A stretch of 64,000 bases of DNA from Anagrus nilaparvatae (taxonomy: Eukaryota; Arthropoda; Insecta; Hymenoptera; Mymaridae): NCBI GenBank assembly GCA_022575985.1, contig JAKSXM010000007.1, positions 33,730,501 through 33,794,500 on the forward strand, in the 5' to 3' direction. Shown in pieces: positions 30,179 through 42,689 of the stretch (within the stretch, counting starts at the first letter, position 1; each line of letters opens with the position of its first letter). The notes beneath the pieces are model-generated. The model did not search any database and was not told where the DNA came from. It saw only the letters and a list, made by a program, of their open reading frames with translations. The position numbers and the translations under genes were made by a program.

Positions 30179-32064
30179 GGACATCAAATATCTTCAGAAT
30201 TACTAATTTCAGTTAAAAAAAAGATTCTTGTTTAACTGTGAAATATTTTAAAAATTATAAAGGTTAAAGTTTAATTTCAAGGATTTTTCATTTTTTTTTT
30301 TAAATAGGATTCCATTTGTTATGAAAGTTTCTAATTATCATGAAAGTTATTATTATGCATAAATACAATGCTTTTTTGGCTAGATTAACTTTTGCTTGGA
30401 ATGTTGCACGTTTCTGAATTTATAATGTTTTTTTCAGTTCTTTGTCTTACAAACATTTTATTTAAATCAAGCTTTACAATAATTTAAATAATTTATAAAT
30501 GCTATGAAATTTTTATTACATAAAAAAGTTTTATTTCTTTTTGCAAATGTAAAAATTTAATTTTATATGTACACGAAAACACTGAACAGGTGTTTAGTAA
30601 TTCAAGAATAGTTTTCCCCACATATGCTACATGACCCTTAGCTATCGCATTTTGTAAGAGACCTCAACATATGTTGATAATTACCGCTTCTTGAGTTTAA
30701 CAAAGGACCCTTCTTTTAAAAATAGCTATCAATATCATTGTAAAAAATAATGTTTAAATTATAAAAAAATATAAATGATTAAAATATTATGAAATAAAAA
30801 TAATATTCTTTTTAAAAATGTAAATAAAATTTCATTAATAATACGTGGCTTACATTTTTTTATTTCATAATTTGTGAATACATTAATATATTAGAATATT
30901 AATATATGAAACAAGTGATTCTTTATCCGCTTTCTGCAGTGAAGTAATATATTTTAATGTCCGAATGTCCATAAAATTTGTTAATATTATAGTTGGAGAT
31001 CTAAAGTTACTTTTATTATAACTTTTTATTCGTTTTCTGATTAGTCGGATTAAAATTGATTATTCGATTAAATTTGAATTTATTTAAAACTTATGCTATT
31101 TATTATCATTTTTCTAAATAAGAAAATATTTATATCATAATTCTAAAGTTTTAAATACTAATAACGAAATATGATTATTAAACAATGTTGTTAATGTTTA
31201 TAAAAAAAATGTAAATGACTAAAATGAATGGATATGTTATTTATTTTATTTCTATTTCAATAAAAAACAAATCGCCATTGCGACCACGTTTATTCGCAAC
31301 CTGATTGGTCCACTTAAATGGCGCCAAAATTTTAAATTAAAAAAAAAAATAAAAGTTAAAATTGAAAAAATATACATCATGAATTATAAGTAAAATATTA
31401 ATTAAAAGTTTTAAGTAATAATTGAAAGAATCGAATTTTAAATTAATTTTAACAATAAAAAAAAAATAAATAAGAATATGTAAAATAAAAAAAAATTAAA
31501 TTAGGTTATTAGTTGTACAAAATTGTTATACAAACAAATGACACGCGTATTATTAATAATAATAATAATATATGCTAGCAATACAATGACAGAAATTTTT
31601 ACAATTTTTAAATTTTATATATATAGAAATAAAAAAAAAAATTGAATTAAAAGAATTTTTTATAAGAATATCAGCATAAACAGCTTAATTATTAGCTTAA
31701 ATTAAAAGCTTAATTAAAAGCTTAATTATTATTATTACTAAATCTACAAATTTTACAAAGCTTTGCTAAAAAATTTATTTTGGATAATTTTTCAACAATG
31801 CTTCGTTTAATTCCTATAATTTCAAGAAATTGCAAAGCAAAGAATTGAATTTTTCCGCATTTGAAGTTGTTTGTTTCAATGCAAAACTATGAAATATTAA
31901 TCATTATACGAATTCGTGAAAATTACTTTTAAAATGAAATAAATTTTTTCATTTAGGATTTAATTTTTTTGTGAAAGACTCTTCTAAAAATTACTTACTC
32001 TAATTTGTACAAATTTTTTAAAAAAATATTCTAAAACAAAAATTTCTGGAACCTATAATAATTG
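30179..32064. other. No gene seen; A/T-rich sequence
   Basis: I found no coding frame or clear element in this interval. A (TAA)n-like tract is present at 31552-31570, and a local G+C-richer patch at about 31270-31325 contains CGCCATTGCGACCACG. Confidence 0.4.
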
Positions 32065-32385
32065 TGATATTCTTATTAATTTAACCAATAAATTGGTTAA
32101 TTTTAAACTAATAGGTACGTAACAGTGTTTCGCCATAGTGTATTAGGTTGGCTCGTCAGTAGACTCCTAATACACCTTATCTAGACACCGTTTAATTATT
32201 TAAAAAACAAAAAATATTAAAATTATAAAATTAATTTTTTTTTTTTTTAAATTTGTGTAAGTACTTGCCTCGCACATGCTTTCAAAACGACTAAAAATGC
32301 TGGCTTGTGTATACCGTTAGAAAGGAGAAGTTTAGTTTTCTCTTTCTAATTTAAATACAGCTGGCATTTTTTGGTTTGAAAAAAA
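32065..32385 (+). repeat. Half copy of the inverted-repeat element at 48688-49362
   Basis: Begins TGATATTCTTATTAATTTAA and carries CAGTGTTTCGCCATAGTGTA, a GTGTATTAGG/CCTAATACAC stem-loop (32137-32174), and GTATACCGTTAGAAAGGAG. The same sequence forms the arms of the element at 48688-49362, at high identity. Here only one side is present. Confidence 0.8.
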
Positions 32386-33650
32386 CTTTTCTGTTCCTTA
32401 AAATTCTGAATTTGGACCCGGATTTCCATCAGCGCCTGTGAACAATAAATGGCCGCCAAATCCACTTTTTTTCATTTATTTTGTGTTTATAACATATTTA
32501 CACAATATTCGGATCAAAAAAATTCTTGGAAAATTGATAAAAAAATTTTTCAATAATTTTCAATCAATAATGCTGATATTTAGTATGCGAGTATTTAAAG
32601 GTATACCACGTTTAATAATATGATAAAATGAATATTTTTCAGCTAACATCTTTCGTTCGTGAATAGACCATTTACTATATCAATTCATTATTTATAAGAA
32701 TTTTTTGTTGCAGAATAATAAAAACTATAAGGATTGAAAAATGGATACGTCAGAATTCCTATTAATTAGTTTCAAATTTGATGAAATATCAAAAGTTATT
32801 ATTTATAGCATAAATTTACCATCAAATACAAGGTTTCATAAAATGATTTTCGGAAATTATCCTATTCTAAAATTTGATGTATTTTAATTTTACGAATCTG
32901 AAATTGCATGTTTCTGCAAAATTCATTTATGGGTTTTTTTTAAAAAAATCTAGATTTTAAGGTTCTGAGAATTGACTCGGATGGACAACGAGAGTTATGA
33001 CCAGTGAATGGCTCACATGGTTTTTATGTATGTATAAATTTAGGGGTTGTTTTAACACCCCGCCCCCGGGTGGTTTAAATAGCATAAAGTATTTGTAAAT
33101 ACTTGCTACACGAAAAAAAGTAAAAAAATAATCTTTTATCAAGTTTTTCCTATTTTTTGAAATTTTGGGGGTAGTTTTCACCATCTATAATTAGCCCATA
33201 TATCCTAATTTTGGTCAACTATAAAAAAATCGCAATATCTTCTTAATCCATCATCAAAAAATAAAATATATTTTACCATATTAGCTTTACTATCGAAATT
33301 TTGCAAAAAAAACCCCTAAAAAGGGGTAGTTTTTGCTGATTTAAGGGTGTTCTCCTATTGTATTATTTAAGGGTGATCCCCAGCCATATTGGACACAGAA
33401 TTCGAATTCAGCGACCCAAAAAACATATAATAGAGGAAATCTTAGCCTTTCGACAGGTTTCGCCCCCCCCCCTCTACCGGATTTTGATAGGAGTAAAAGG
33501 AATAAAGCGCGTGGTGAGCAAGAAGAGGAAGAATCAGTTCGACGACCATAAAATTTTTATAGTAATTTTTATAGTAATAATTATATTTTCTAAAATTTAA
33601 TTATTTGACAATAATTATTAAAAGTTTGAATTAAAAAAACACATAAAATA
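32386..33650. other. No gene seen; dispersed fragments with CCCCT/AGGGG hairpins
   Basis: Diverged scraps with self-complementary ACCCCTAAAAAGGGGTAG (33315-33333) and CACCCCGCCCCCGGGTGG (33055-33073). Related scraps occur at 55920-55975. The apparent frame at 33358-33600 has no recognisable domain. Confidence 0.4.
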
Positions 33651-33669
33651 GCGCGCGCTTGCGCGCGCA
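33651..33669. repeat. Alternating GC palindrome
   Basis: GCGCGCGCTTGCGCGCGC, a near-palindrome of alternating purine/pyrimidine bases that stands out in AT-rich DNA. It can form a cruciform or Z-type helix; no function is inferred. Confidence 0.6.
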
Positions 33670-35490
33670 AACACTTCTAGTATAAGTAAAAAACACAAGA
33701 AATCCTAAAAAAGAGGTTGGAATTTAAATTTGTGTTTTTTATATAAAATTAAAAGAGCACTAATGTCTGCATATGCATATTTTCAAAAAAAATTTTTATA
33801 TGTGGCCTTGGTAGACAAATTATTCTTTTTAAAATATAGTGAAAACTTTATAAAACACCAAATAATACAGTGTAAAACGAAAAATCTAACACTGATTTCG
33901 CAATTGACGGTTGTGTAAAAGAAATCGTGTTTTATTTTTTGCTTATTTTATGATACCATTTTAATATTTGATTTTAAATCCAAAATTAGCATTTATATGC
34001 TCCTTGTTATGTTTTTCTAACATTTTTTTCATGACAAAAACGATATCTTATCTATAATTTACCAAAGAAATTTATTTATTTAGTGAAATCTCTTAATTTT
34101 CGCAATATAATGATTCATAGGGTGATCATCTTTTTGAAAAAAAAATTGAAGGCACATCTTGCTCATACGTTTCTTTGAGTTTCTTAGACCATATAAAGCA
34201 TTTTGATGTAAGGAAAAACGAATTTTCACTTTTTTTTGTTTTTCCGTCGCTAAAAATGGATTAGCTAGTTTTATTTGCTCTTATTAAAATGATATAATTA
34301 TTTTCTGACCTTAACTTATCTTATATTTTTCCCTTATAATTAATTTTAGTGTTAATTATATGCAATTTCAGTGAAATTTTCCATGCTCGTTGACATCATT
34401 TTTTCCCGGAACTATCAGGCTACCCATAGTTTTGTCAGGCTACCTTAGCCTTTTTAAATGCACTTTCATTTTTTTAAATCGGTCAAGTGGTTCTCGGAGC
34501 GAAATGATATAATCGAAGCCATTTTTTTGACAACTTTAGGGCGTCAGGCTAGTGCGTTAAGCCGCGGAAATTATCAAGCATTAGTATTTTCGTGTATGAG
34601 GGTCAATAAATAAATGATTCCGGGTATTCAAAAGTGGAGCAAAATGAGTTTGATACTCCCGAATTTTTGACATGTTCCGGCCAGTTTACACTGGATCTCG
34701 CGCCGGACTTCTCTATAGCTGGGAATTGTTAGGCTTGACAGTAAGTGATTTGTGCACATTTTAAGCGGAGCAAATGAGTAACCTGAAAAGCCAGCTGGCT
34801 GCGTAACTACCGAATTAAATATAATTAAATTTTATGAAATAATTTGTCAAACTAGATTCAATTCAATTTTATTAAATTTTAAAAAAATGACAAAAAGGTT
34901 ATAAAATATTCTTTTTCAAACTTTTATACTTTTTATATTTTTAGTCTTATAACCAAAAAACTAACTTAGTATTTAGCAGAGAGTCCCCCACTCCAGGGGG
35001 TGAAAAGAGTGAAAATCAACAAAAATTTAAAAAAATGGAAAATTGATTTAAATTTCAATTTCCTATTAATTAATGATAATATTTACTTAAAATTTGAATA
35101 CAGTGATTTCAATTTTTATGTATCAATTTTGTAAATTCTTTAAAATTTTTATAATTTTTAACAATAAATTTTTGAACTGATAAATTTATTAATTTTCATA
35201 TTAGGAGGTAGTTTGGAGGAGGGAATAATTATTTACGCTAAAAATGTTAGTTTTTCTGTTTCTAAAACGAAAAGTTGCAAAAAGAAAATTTTTTTAACTT
35301 TTATTCATTAGTTTTAAAATTAAGGGCAGTTTTCACCTCCTGGGTGTGCGGATTATTTGTTGTACTACAACTGTTATTAGATTTTTATTGTAAGACGGAA
35401 ATTGCAAAAAAGAATATTTTATAAAGTTTAAAAAAAATTTTTTTTTAATTATGGTATTGTTGCCGCCCTAGGAGGTACATAAAACAAAAT
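33670..35490. other. No gene seen
   Basis: Only A/T-rich sequence with a more complex patch at 34390-34810 (repeated CAGGCTA, a GGCGTCAGGCTAGTGCG segment). I recognise no domain, element end or RNA gene there. Confidence 0.35.
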
Positions 35491-35494
35491 TATA

Positions 35495-35575
35495 CTAGGT
35501 CCATTTCACCTCTCCTGATTGAAACATCAATTTTGGCTCCCACCCCCTAAAAACGTCAGTTTTTCATCCCCAATT
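35495..35575. repeat. C-rich dispersed repeat, inverted partner of 8310-8395
   Basis: GTCCATTTCACC and CCTAAAAACGTCA are shared, in reverse orientation, with 8330-8390. Confidence 0.5.
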
Positions 35576-35628
35576 TAGGCTGATGGTCTTTTCTGGGTAC
35601 CTCTCTTTATAAAAATGTTCCACGTTAA

Positions 35629-36325
35629 GGCGACTGTTCCGGGTCAAAAAAATTTTTTTGTCAATTTTTTTTTTTTTAATATAAATGTGTTTACTAACTC
35701 TTTAAGAATGCCCAAAAAAATTTGTAAGTCTGAATCCCCCCATAATAAAAGGTTATTCATATTTTCTTATCGCTTCGCGGGGGTCACTCTACACAAACAC
35801 AAACTTTAAACGCGTTTATCTCAAAACGGGTTTTTTGAAAACTGCTGGCGAAATTTTGGAAAAACTGCTCGATGGATTAAAATTTTTTTTTTTTTTTTTT
35901 TGGAAAGCTTAAATTTTCTCCGCGCCATCGGCTCGCGATGATTTTTTATTGAAAATTCAGTTTTCATAAAAAAAGCCCATTTTTTCGAAAAAAATTTTAA
36001 AATCCGATAAAAAATATTTAAATCAAAATTTCAAAAAAAGGGCGACGATAGCGCAGAGAGCAAGTTATCTAAATTAACCCATTTTTTTTTGTGATCTAGA
36101 ATGGAGTTACATCACCCGCAGCTAGTGTACTTTTTTTTAGACGTCTTTTCCAAACGCCCTTTGTGGGCAGTGCTTGATTTAAAATTAAAAAAAAATTTTT
36201 TTTTGTTACATTAAATACTTAATTAAAATAATTTAAAAAAATTTTTTTCAATATCTTTTATACTTATTTGAAAATCAACTTTACAAAATCACTCCAAAAA
36301 ACGCCTCTGACCCGGAACAGTCGCC
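35629..36325. mobile_element. 697-bp TTAA-flanked element with GGCGACTGTTCCGGGTCA ends
   Basis: Exact 18-bp terminal inverted repeats (GGCGACTGTTCCGGGTCA left, TGACCCGGAACAGTCGCC right), flanked by TTAA at 35625-35628 and 36326-36329. Contains the CTTTAAACGCGTTT motif also found near 4995. Non-coding. Ends and target point to piggyBac-type mobilisation. Confidence 0.9.
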
Positions 36326-36606
36326 TTAAACTTTGAGGAAAAAAAATGAGACTAACTAGATGTTATTAGTTTAAGCAAGGCAAGGTTGCAGTATTATTTT
36401 TAAAATACTCCATCATCAACACTATATTGCATTTAGTTTTACGCTCAGGAGGCCAATGAAAATGAGCAGCGGGGATACAGGAAGTTTTTTGACTATCTCT
36501 ACCTAATCGGCATAATTTGGCGTTCCGAATTTAGGTATTCAAGACCGTATTTTTGTTAAGACTTAGTAATAATTTTACTCATCTTTGACGCTATTACTTG
36601 TAAGTA

Positions 36607-38060
36607 CCCAGTAAGAAATATGCAGGCATAAACTGTGATAATGCTGGCATTAGTTGCTTGCCGGGCGAGAATAACATGCTCAAGTACGAGATGCTTCTGC
36701 TTCCGCATTATTGAGCAACAAGGCAGCATATTATGCTGGCAACTGATGCCCGCTTATGCTCTCTAAAGTTGCTCGCTAGCATGGTCGCTTGCATGGAGGG
36801 TTGCTCGTTAATATGCCGTGTCAATCTTTTTTTTTTTATTGAAAATTAAATAATAAAATAAAATAATAAATAAAAATATAAAAGTACCTATTGGTATTTA
36901 TATTTGAAAAAAAAAAATTAATTTTGTTGTATTTTTTTTTTGTAATTTTTCTTTGAGGTGATTTGTAGTAACTGTTAATTTAGTAATTTTTTTTTCATTT
37001 TTTTTTTTTTATTTTTTATCATACCGGGTCTCGAACTTTTAATGTTTGGGTCGCCAGCTACATGCAGGATCCACGACACCACGCGCGCATGTTGAAATAT
37101 TATTGAAAAATATCAAAGGGATCGTGAAATTTTAATCTTAAATCACGCCTACTATTTTTTTAAATTTAAATTCATTGTAAGTTGATATAATATATTTAAT
37201 ATGCTTATGAAGGATTATAAGACAATACCGAGATTATTATAAAACTAGTTTGGGTATTAATTATATGGTGTACGAAGTAAACAATTTTAAACGTAATTTT
37301 TTAAAAAGTATATTTTAAATTTAAAGAATTTTTATATTTTTAAAAATGATGAAAATTATAATATAAAAAAATTTTACCCAAAAAAATATTAAAAAAAAAA
37401 AAAATTATATCTATTTGAGAAAATAATTTAAAAAAATTTTTTGAATTCATTATTGAGTTATTATGTAATAATGTACAAATAAAAATTAAATTAAAAAGTA
37501 GAGTATTTTATTATTTAAGTGATTGTAGATAAAATAGAAATTAATTTATCAACGTTCGCGGGTAATTTTAAAATTTTTAAATATACCAAGATAAATACAT
37601 GAAATCTATTTATTATATGATCTTAACGAACAATAACCTTGTAATTGATAGAAAACTATCAATTTGTAGAATACATCAGACATTTTTAATATCCAGAATG
37701 CATCTAACCATTTAATTAAAAATGGATTTTTTTATTTAATTTTAAATAAATTTAAAATTAAAATTATTTTTTGTACTTATCTTGGTATATATAAAAATTT
37801 TAGAGTATTTTATATTTTAAATAATAAAAAAGAGTCGTTAATATAGTTTTCAAACAATTTTAAAAATATGAGGCGTTAATGTTAACAAAGTACTAGCATA
37901 ATGCTGTTATATATGCAAGCAACTCATGCCAGCATATGCTCACGCTTTGTCGGCTACAGTTTCTATCAAGTAGCGTGCTCAATAGTTGCGAGCATAAAGC
38001 CTGCATTAAACTGACAAGTAATGCCAGCTCTTTCTGTACGAGCAACTGTTTCTTATTGGG
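36607..38060. mobile_element. 1.45-kb TA-flanked element with CCCARTAAGAAA ends and a tRNA-like insert
   Basis: Left CCCAGTAAGAAA and right TTTCTTATTGGG are inverted repeats flanked by TA (36605-36606, 38061-38062). Both arms (about 36625-36825 and 37890-38050) are packed with short variants of 'TGCTGGCAT ... GTTGCTCG'. It contains a tRNA-like sequence on the minus strand at 37020-37088. No coding frame. Confidence 0.65.
37020..37088 (-). other. tRNA-like sequence inside a TIR element
   Basis: On the minus strand, GCGTGGTGTCGTGGATCC (A-box region) and AAAGTTCGAGACCCGG (B-box) at tRNA spacing, followed by an A-rich tract. The arms do not fold cleanly, so it is a degenerate tRNA-derived sequence. 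Confidence 0.5.
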
Positions 38061-38225
38061 TAGGTACTTTTAGCAATAAGAAATAATTACCTTTTATTAG
38101 CTGTAGTTTCAGTGTTATATAGTAAACAAAACTGTTTAATACATTTTTTAAAGATTTTAGTTCTTTTAATTATAAATTTAATTCAGTTAATTTTCAAATT
38201 CAATTTAATATCTAAAAAAAGTCTG

Positions 38226-38252
38226 CTAGTAACATAGGTTATAGTTTTGCGA
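38226..38252 (+). repeat. Short dispersed repeat, second copy near 63894
   Basis: AACATAGGTTATAGTTTTGC and GACTCAGCT recur with one change at 63894-63925. It probably marks the end of a common element. Confidence 0.55.
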
Positions 38253-38432
38253 CTCAGCTATCGCACTGTAGGGTTCAGAAACGAGGTACATCCGTGTATG
38301 AAGGGTAAAATGATAAAACCAAATAATATAAATCGATAAAATCAGGCGCTGTAAATAAAAATCATATATATTTATCGAGCGAGCGAGTAAAATCATATAT
38401 AAGTAGTTCAGAGATCACTACCTCCAGGCTTA

Positions 38433-38583
38433 CAATTTTTTTTTTTTTTTTTTTTTTTTTTATTTTAAACGAATTGACGGGACGTACCCTTTGTAACATT
38501 TTTTAATGTATATATTTATTACATTTATAACAAATTTTTTAATTAATTAAATTTAATTAATTAATTAATTAATTAATTAATTT
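38433..38583. repeat. Poly-T run and (AATT)n simple repeats
   Basis: A T run of about 29 bases at 38433-38461 and an AATTAATT tract at about 38541-38583. Confidence 0.9.
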
Positions 38584-39499
38584 TAATGATAAGAAAATGT
38601 TTAACTTTAGATAAAAATGTAACGGTCCCTGAGGAAACAAAATTTTAGAATACTATAGACCGGGCGTACAACAGGACACTATAGACGATAGAATACAATA
38701 AAAATGTATATAAAATAAAAGTATTTGGATATTTTTTGCGTAAATATATCTTTAGTATACATACATAGTTATATATTATACATATTTTGCTTGTAAAGAA
38801 CCTCAAATCGGCAGCTGTTATATATATTTTTTTTAAATATTTTTTTAATTATTCAAAATTTCGAAGAACCGCGCAATAAAATTATTTGGGAAAGTATACT
38901 AATATAGGAGATTCAAATTTATTTATTGATTAAGTATTAAAATTTTTTTATTCTTCATTCTTTTTTTCGTTATTTTTTATGACTTTTAGTTAAAGTCTAG
39001 CATTCGTAACAGTTATTGGGTACTTTATAAGAACGAAAATAATATTTTATAAAATATTAAATAATAAATTTTTACTGTTGGAGAAAAACTGATACTAAGA
39101 GTACCTAATGTAAACTCTCATTGAAATAATAGAGTTTTTTTAATTTTTACGCAAAAAGTTTGAGACAAATTTTTTACAAATTTAGGTATCATTTCTATCA
39201 CATCCAAAAAAGATGATTATAAAACAATTCCTAAAACTTGAACGTCAATGTAAAAGTGTTAAATATTAAGTCCAAACTTAGAAAAAAAAACATTTTCAGA
39301 CAAAAATGTTACCAACTCAGGTATCAGATCCAAGAAATTAATTCCCTGAATTCCCTGAAACTACTGTTACGTATCCTGAGGTTTTATCCTGAGGTTTTAC
39401 CCTGAGAAAAATATTTCTTAAAATAAAAAAAATGTATGATTTGGTATTTTAAAATTATGTGAAAACTATAATTACCGAATCGATAATATATAGTTTTTA

Positions 39500-39740
39500 T
39501 ATTATTTAAAAATTCAAAATTACTGTAATGTTACAATACTTACTGTACCGTGACGGAGAATATAGCAAGCAATTATTGCTTACATATACTGGCATTTGTT
39601 ATTAGCATAACATGCTACCTACTGGCTTACAATTGCGGAAGCAAAAACATCATACATGCTGACGTCTGTGACTCGTGGGACGGAAAGTTATGTCATCAGT
39701 ATACCAATCTGTGCTAGCATAATGTTTATTGAGTATTCAT
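39500..39740. repeat. Fragment related to the arms of the 36607-38060 element
   Basis: Contains TACTGGCATTTGTTATTAGC, CATGCTACCTACTGGC and TGTGCTAGCATAATG, the same TGCTGGCAT-type vocabulary as the arms of that element. Boundaries unclear. Confidence 0.4.
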
Positions 39741-40359
39741 TAGACATCACGTGCAGAGATTATTTTCTCTTCAACTTTATCATCCGTTAGATATTATTTG
39801 TATTGCGTGTTTTTTACCTTCGTATTTTTTTCTTCTTGATATTAATGTCTGAAAAAGCAAATAAATGTTCAGTTTCAATTTGAATTGCTATTTTATTTTA
39901 GTTTTATCTATATGTCTAAAGAGCATTTTAGAAGTAAAAAGGATTTCTATATCATTGTAAAATTACAAAATCCTATTCATAGTTAAAAGTAGTAATAAAA
40001 ATAGTAATGGTTAGACATTTTAATCAAGCTACCATTAATTGGGCGTGGAGGATAAAATATTATATTAAAACCAACAGTGGCACATCCTGCAGGGTTAAAA
40101 GGGAGGAAGAGGGGGTGACACAGTGCTCTAGAAAAAAAAGTAAAAAATAAGTTGTTTTGATCGAGTATTCAGCCAATTTTAATGCGGGTTGGCTTGTTTT
40201 ACTCCTTAAGAAAGCATATTCACTAAGCTATTATAAAACTGATATTGTTCAAACTTCAAATAAAGGGTGATAAATGCTTTTAATGTGAAAATAACACAGT
40301 AAAAATTTCAAAGTAATTGATAGTTTCTGTAAAGAGTAATTAATAAAAATATTTAACAC

Positions 40360-40900
40360 TAGCTGCCTCCGGCTCACTTCGCTCGCCCCGGCAGCCGCCA
40401 AGGGGGCTGCGCCCCCCTGGACCCCCTCGACTTTATTTTTCCAAAAATATGTTTTTTTATGTTACTCAATATTTTGTAAAATAATTTTTTTTTACCCGAA
40501 GTATTATCTAAAATTTACTGAATCATAAAAATTACTGGCATACGAACCCAGACTAATAATAAGTGATCAGCAATACAAAGCTTCGCTACCCTTCCATAGG
40601 ATCCACAAGCAGTCGTTGTTTCCCTCGACTATCCATTCTAGGGTTCTGCCTGATGATAATAGCTGTTCAAGTTTCTTTTAGTTACTATATTCAGTTACTA
40701 CATCAGTGACTGATAAAAATTAGAAATATATATAATATTAGTCCTAAACTTTTATAATTTTCGAAAAATGATTGTAACTTTTGACAGATCGAGCCAAATA
40801 GCTTGAAAATTTAGGTGGATACGTAAAAAATATGTCCAAATCAAATGAAATTCTTTTTGATAGTAAAATTTTTTTCTTGAAAATTCAGTTTTTTTAACAT
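40360..40900 (+). repeat. Dispersed repeat with a G+C-rich start; second copy at 51105-51880
   Basis: Starts with the conspicuous CTTCGCTCGCCCCGGCAGCC and GGGGGCTGCGCCCCC (a 15-base palindrome) at about 40378-40420, then TTCTGCCTGATGATAATAGC, GTGACTGATAAA and AATGAAATTCTTTTTGATAG. The copy near 51110 keeps CTTTGCTCGCCCTGGCAGCC but lacks the palindrome. Confidence 0.65.
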
Positions 40901-41319
40901 AAAAATGTCAGAATGTTAATAATAATTGGTTAACTAAATAAAGTGAGACAGAGATACTTTGTATTATGTAATATTTATTGTAACGGTACAAAAGGATTGT
41001 CGGAGGCTTACAAGGAACTGAAAGGGATTGCGTGGGAGAAAGTAGAGATAGCATAATTAATTATTCGTATAATTAGTGTAGAGACATCTACGATTATATA
41101 AAAGAAACGCATTAGCATATGAATAGCTTATAGTATACATAGTGTTATGTATATATATATATAATATTGTATAATTCTGACAAAAAAATTTTTGTCGTTA
41201 TCAATCGAAACAAAACCTAGCCTATGTTTTGACCCGTAATTTTTGCCATCTTTTGCCGTAAACCCCGCGTCTCTAACTTTTATCGCGTTCTAGTTTACTC
41301 ATTTCGGACAAACAAACAT

Positions 41320-41347
41320 ACAAAATTAAAGATTTATATATATATAG
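41320..41347 (+). repeat. 28-bp direct repeat, second copy at 43570-43597
   Basis: An exact match: ACAAAATTAAAGATTTATAT followed by ATATATAG in both places. The second copy abuts the N-terminal side of the Mutator-like relic. The preceding text at 41260-41319 (CCCGCGTCTCTAACTTTTAT ...) looks like the 3' end of a transposable element. Confidence 0.7.
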
Positions 41348-42689
41348 TGAATAATGAATCCAATGACGGCTCTCAAAAAGTCATACATATTTTCAAATTT
41401 CTCAAAATTTATAAGAGATTCAAAGATTCAAATTTCTCATAATTTATATTTTTATAACGCTTGTAACTAAAATTTTATTTTTTTATTTTTTAATCTATAT
41501 TTTTTTTTGACATTTAATCAATTTATTCTGTGTGCTACAGTTTGAAATTGAATTGAGGATCAAATGCTATAGTATTTTAATTTTAAATTGTTTTGTAAAT
41601 TATTTTGAAATTATAATTTTATTCTGCTTGTCACTACTGATAAAAGGTATTGTGAATTTTTTTATTGATGATTGTAAAATAATTTTTATTTTTCTTTTAA
41701 ATTTTGCTATCGATATTGTATAAAATTATTATAATAAACTTTTTAATTTCTTAACTTAATCTATTATCAATAATTAAATTTGTAAAAGCATTTGCTTGCG
41801 TTTATAGTATACGATACTATTGACTTCTTATTTAATAGCATTTTGACCTCGAATAATTTTAAATTTGGTCACAATTATCTTAGAGGAAGCTAAAGTACTC
41901 CCCACAATAAAAAACGCTTTTCCCAAGTTGAAGAATTTTAACTTCAAAATATATGTAAATTTCAAACCTTTTTAGATATAAATTAAACCGCTATTAATAG
42001 TAATGATCAGCCATTACCCAGACCTCACATAGTTACATTAGCGGTGATCATACTACGTGGGAGTCATTCAGAGATATTTTACCTCATCGATAATAAACAG
42101 ATAGAACTACTTTAATGTAGCAAACTTAATATCTGTTTTAGAAGGTGATGCAGCTACAATAGCTGCTTCATATCAGACAGTTTGGGGTAAGCTAAAGGGG
42201 GCAAGGCTATGAAATGCTATGTTTTTTCAGATAGGATTTTTTTTAGAAAGGAATTAAAATAAATGTATAAAATTTTAGAAGAATAATTATTATACATTAA
42301 AATTGAAAACTCCAAATTTTGGTCAAAAAATTTTCTAAGATGGCGGAGTTACAGCTGTTGAAAGTCGGCGTGTTTTGAAATTGGCGTGACAACTGGAGCA
42401 TCCAATATAAGTCCAAAAAAAAAAGTCATTAAAACACCTGTATTTTCTAGATGAACCTAAAAAAAAATTAATTTTTCAAAAATGGGTTCTTTTTTTCAAA
42501 AATTAGCCGTAAAATATTTTACAATACGTATCTAGAGCGAAATAGGTACATAATGTTGTAAAAAAATTTTCAGGCAGATCGGATTAGCCGTTTTTGAGTA
42601 ATTTGCCGCGCCAATCCAAAAAAAATCATTCCGAGAAACATGAGTTTAAAGTTTTAAAAAGAAAAATGAGCTAAGAGTAAAAACTTGAA

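Noticed and set aside
33358..33600. 80-codon plus frame, basic
   Set aside because: No recognisable domain, spans a C run and ends in an A/T-rich hydrophobic tail; no support for a gene.
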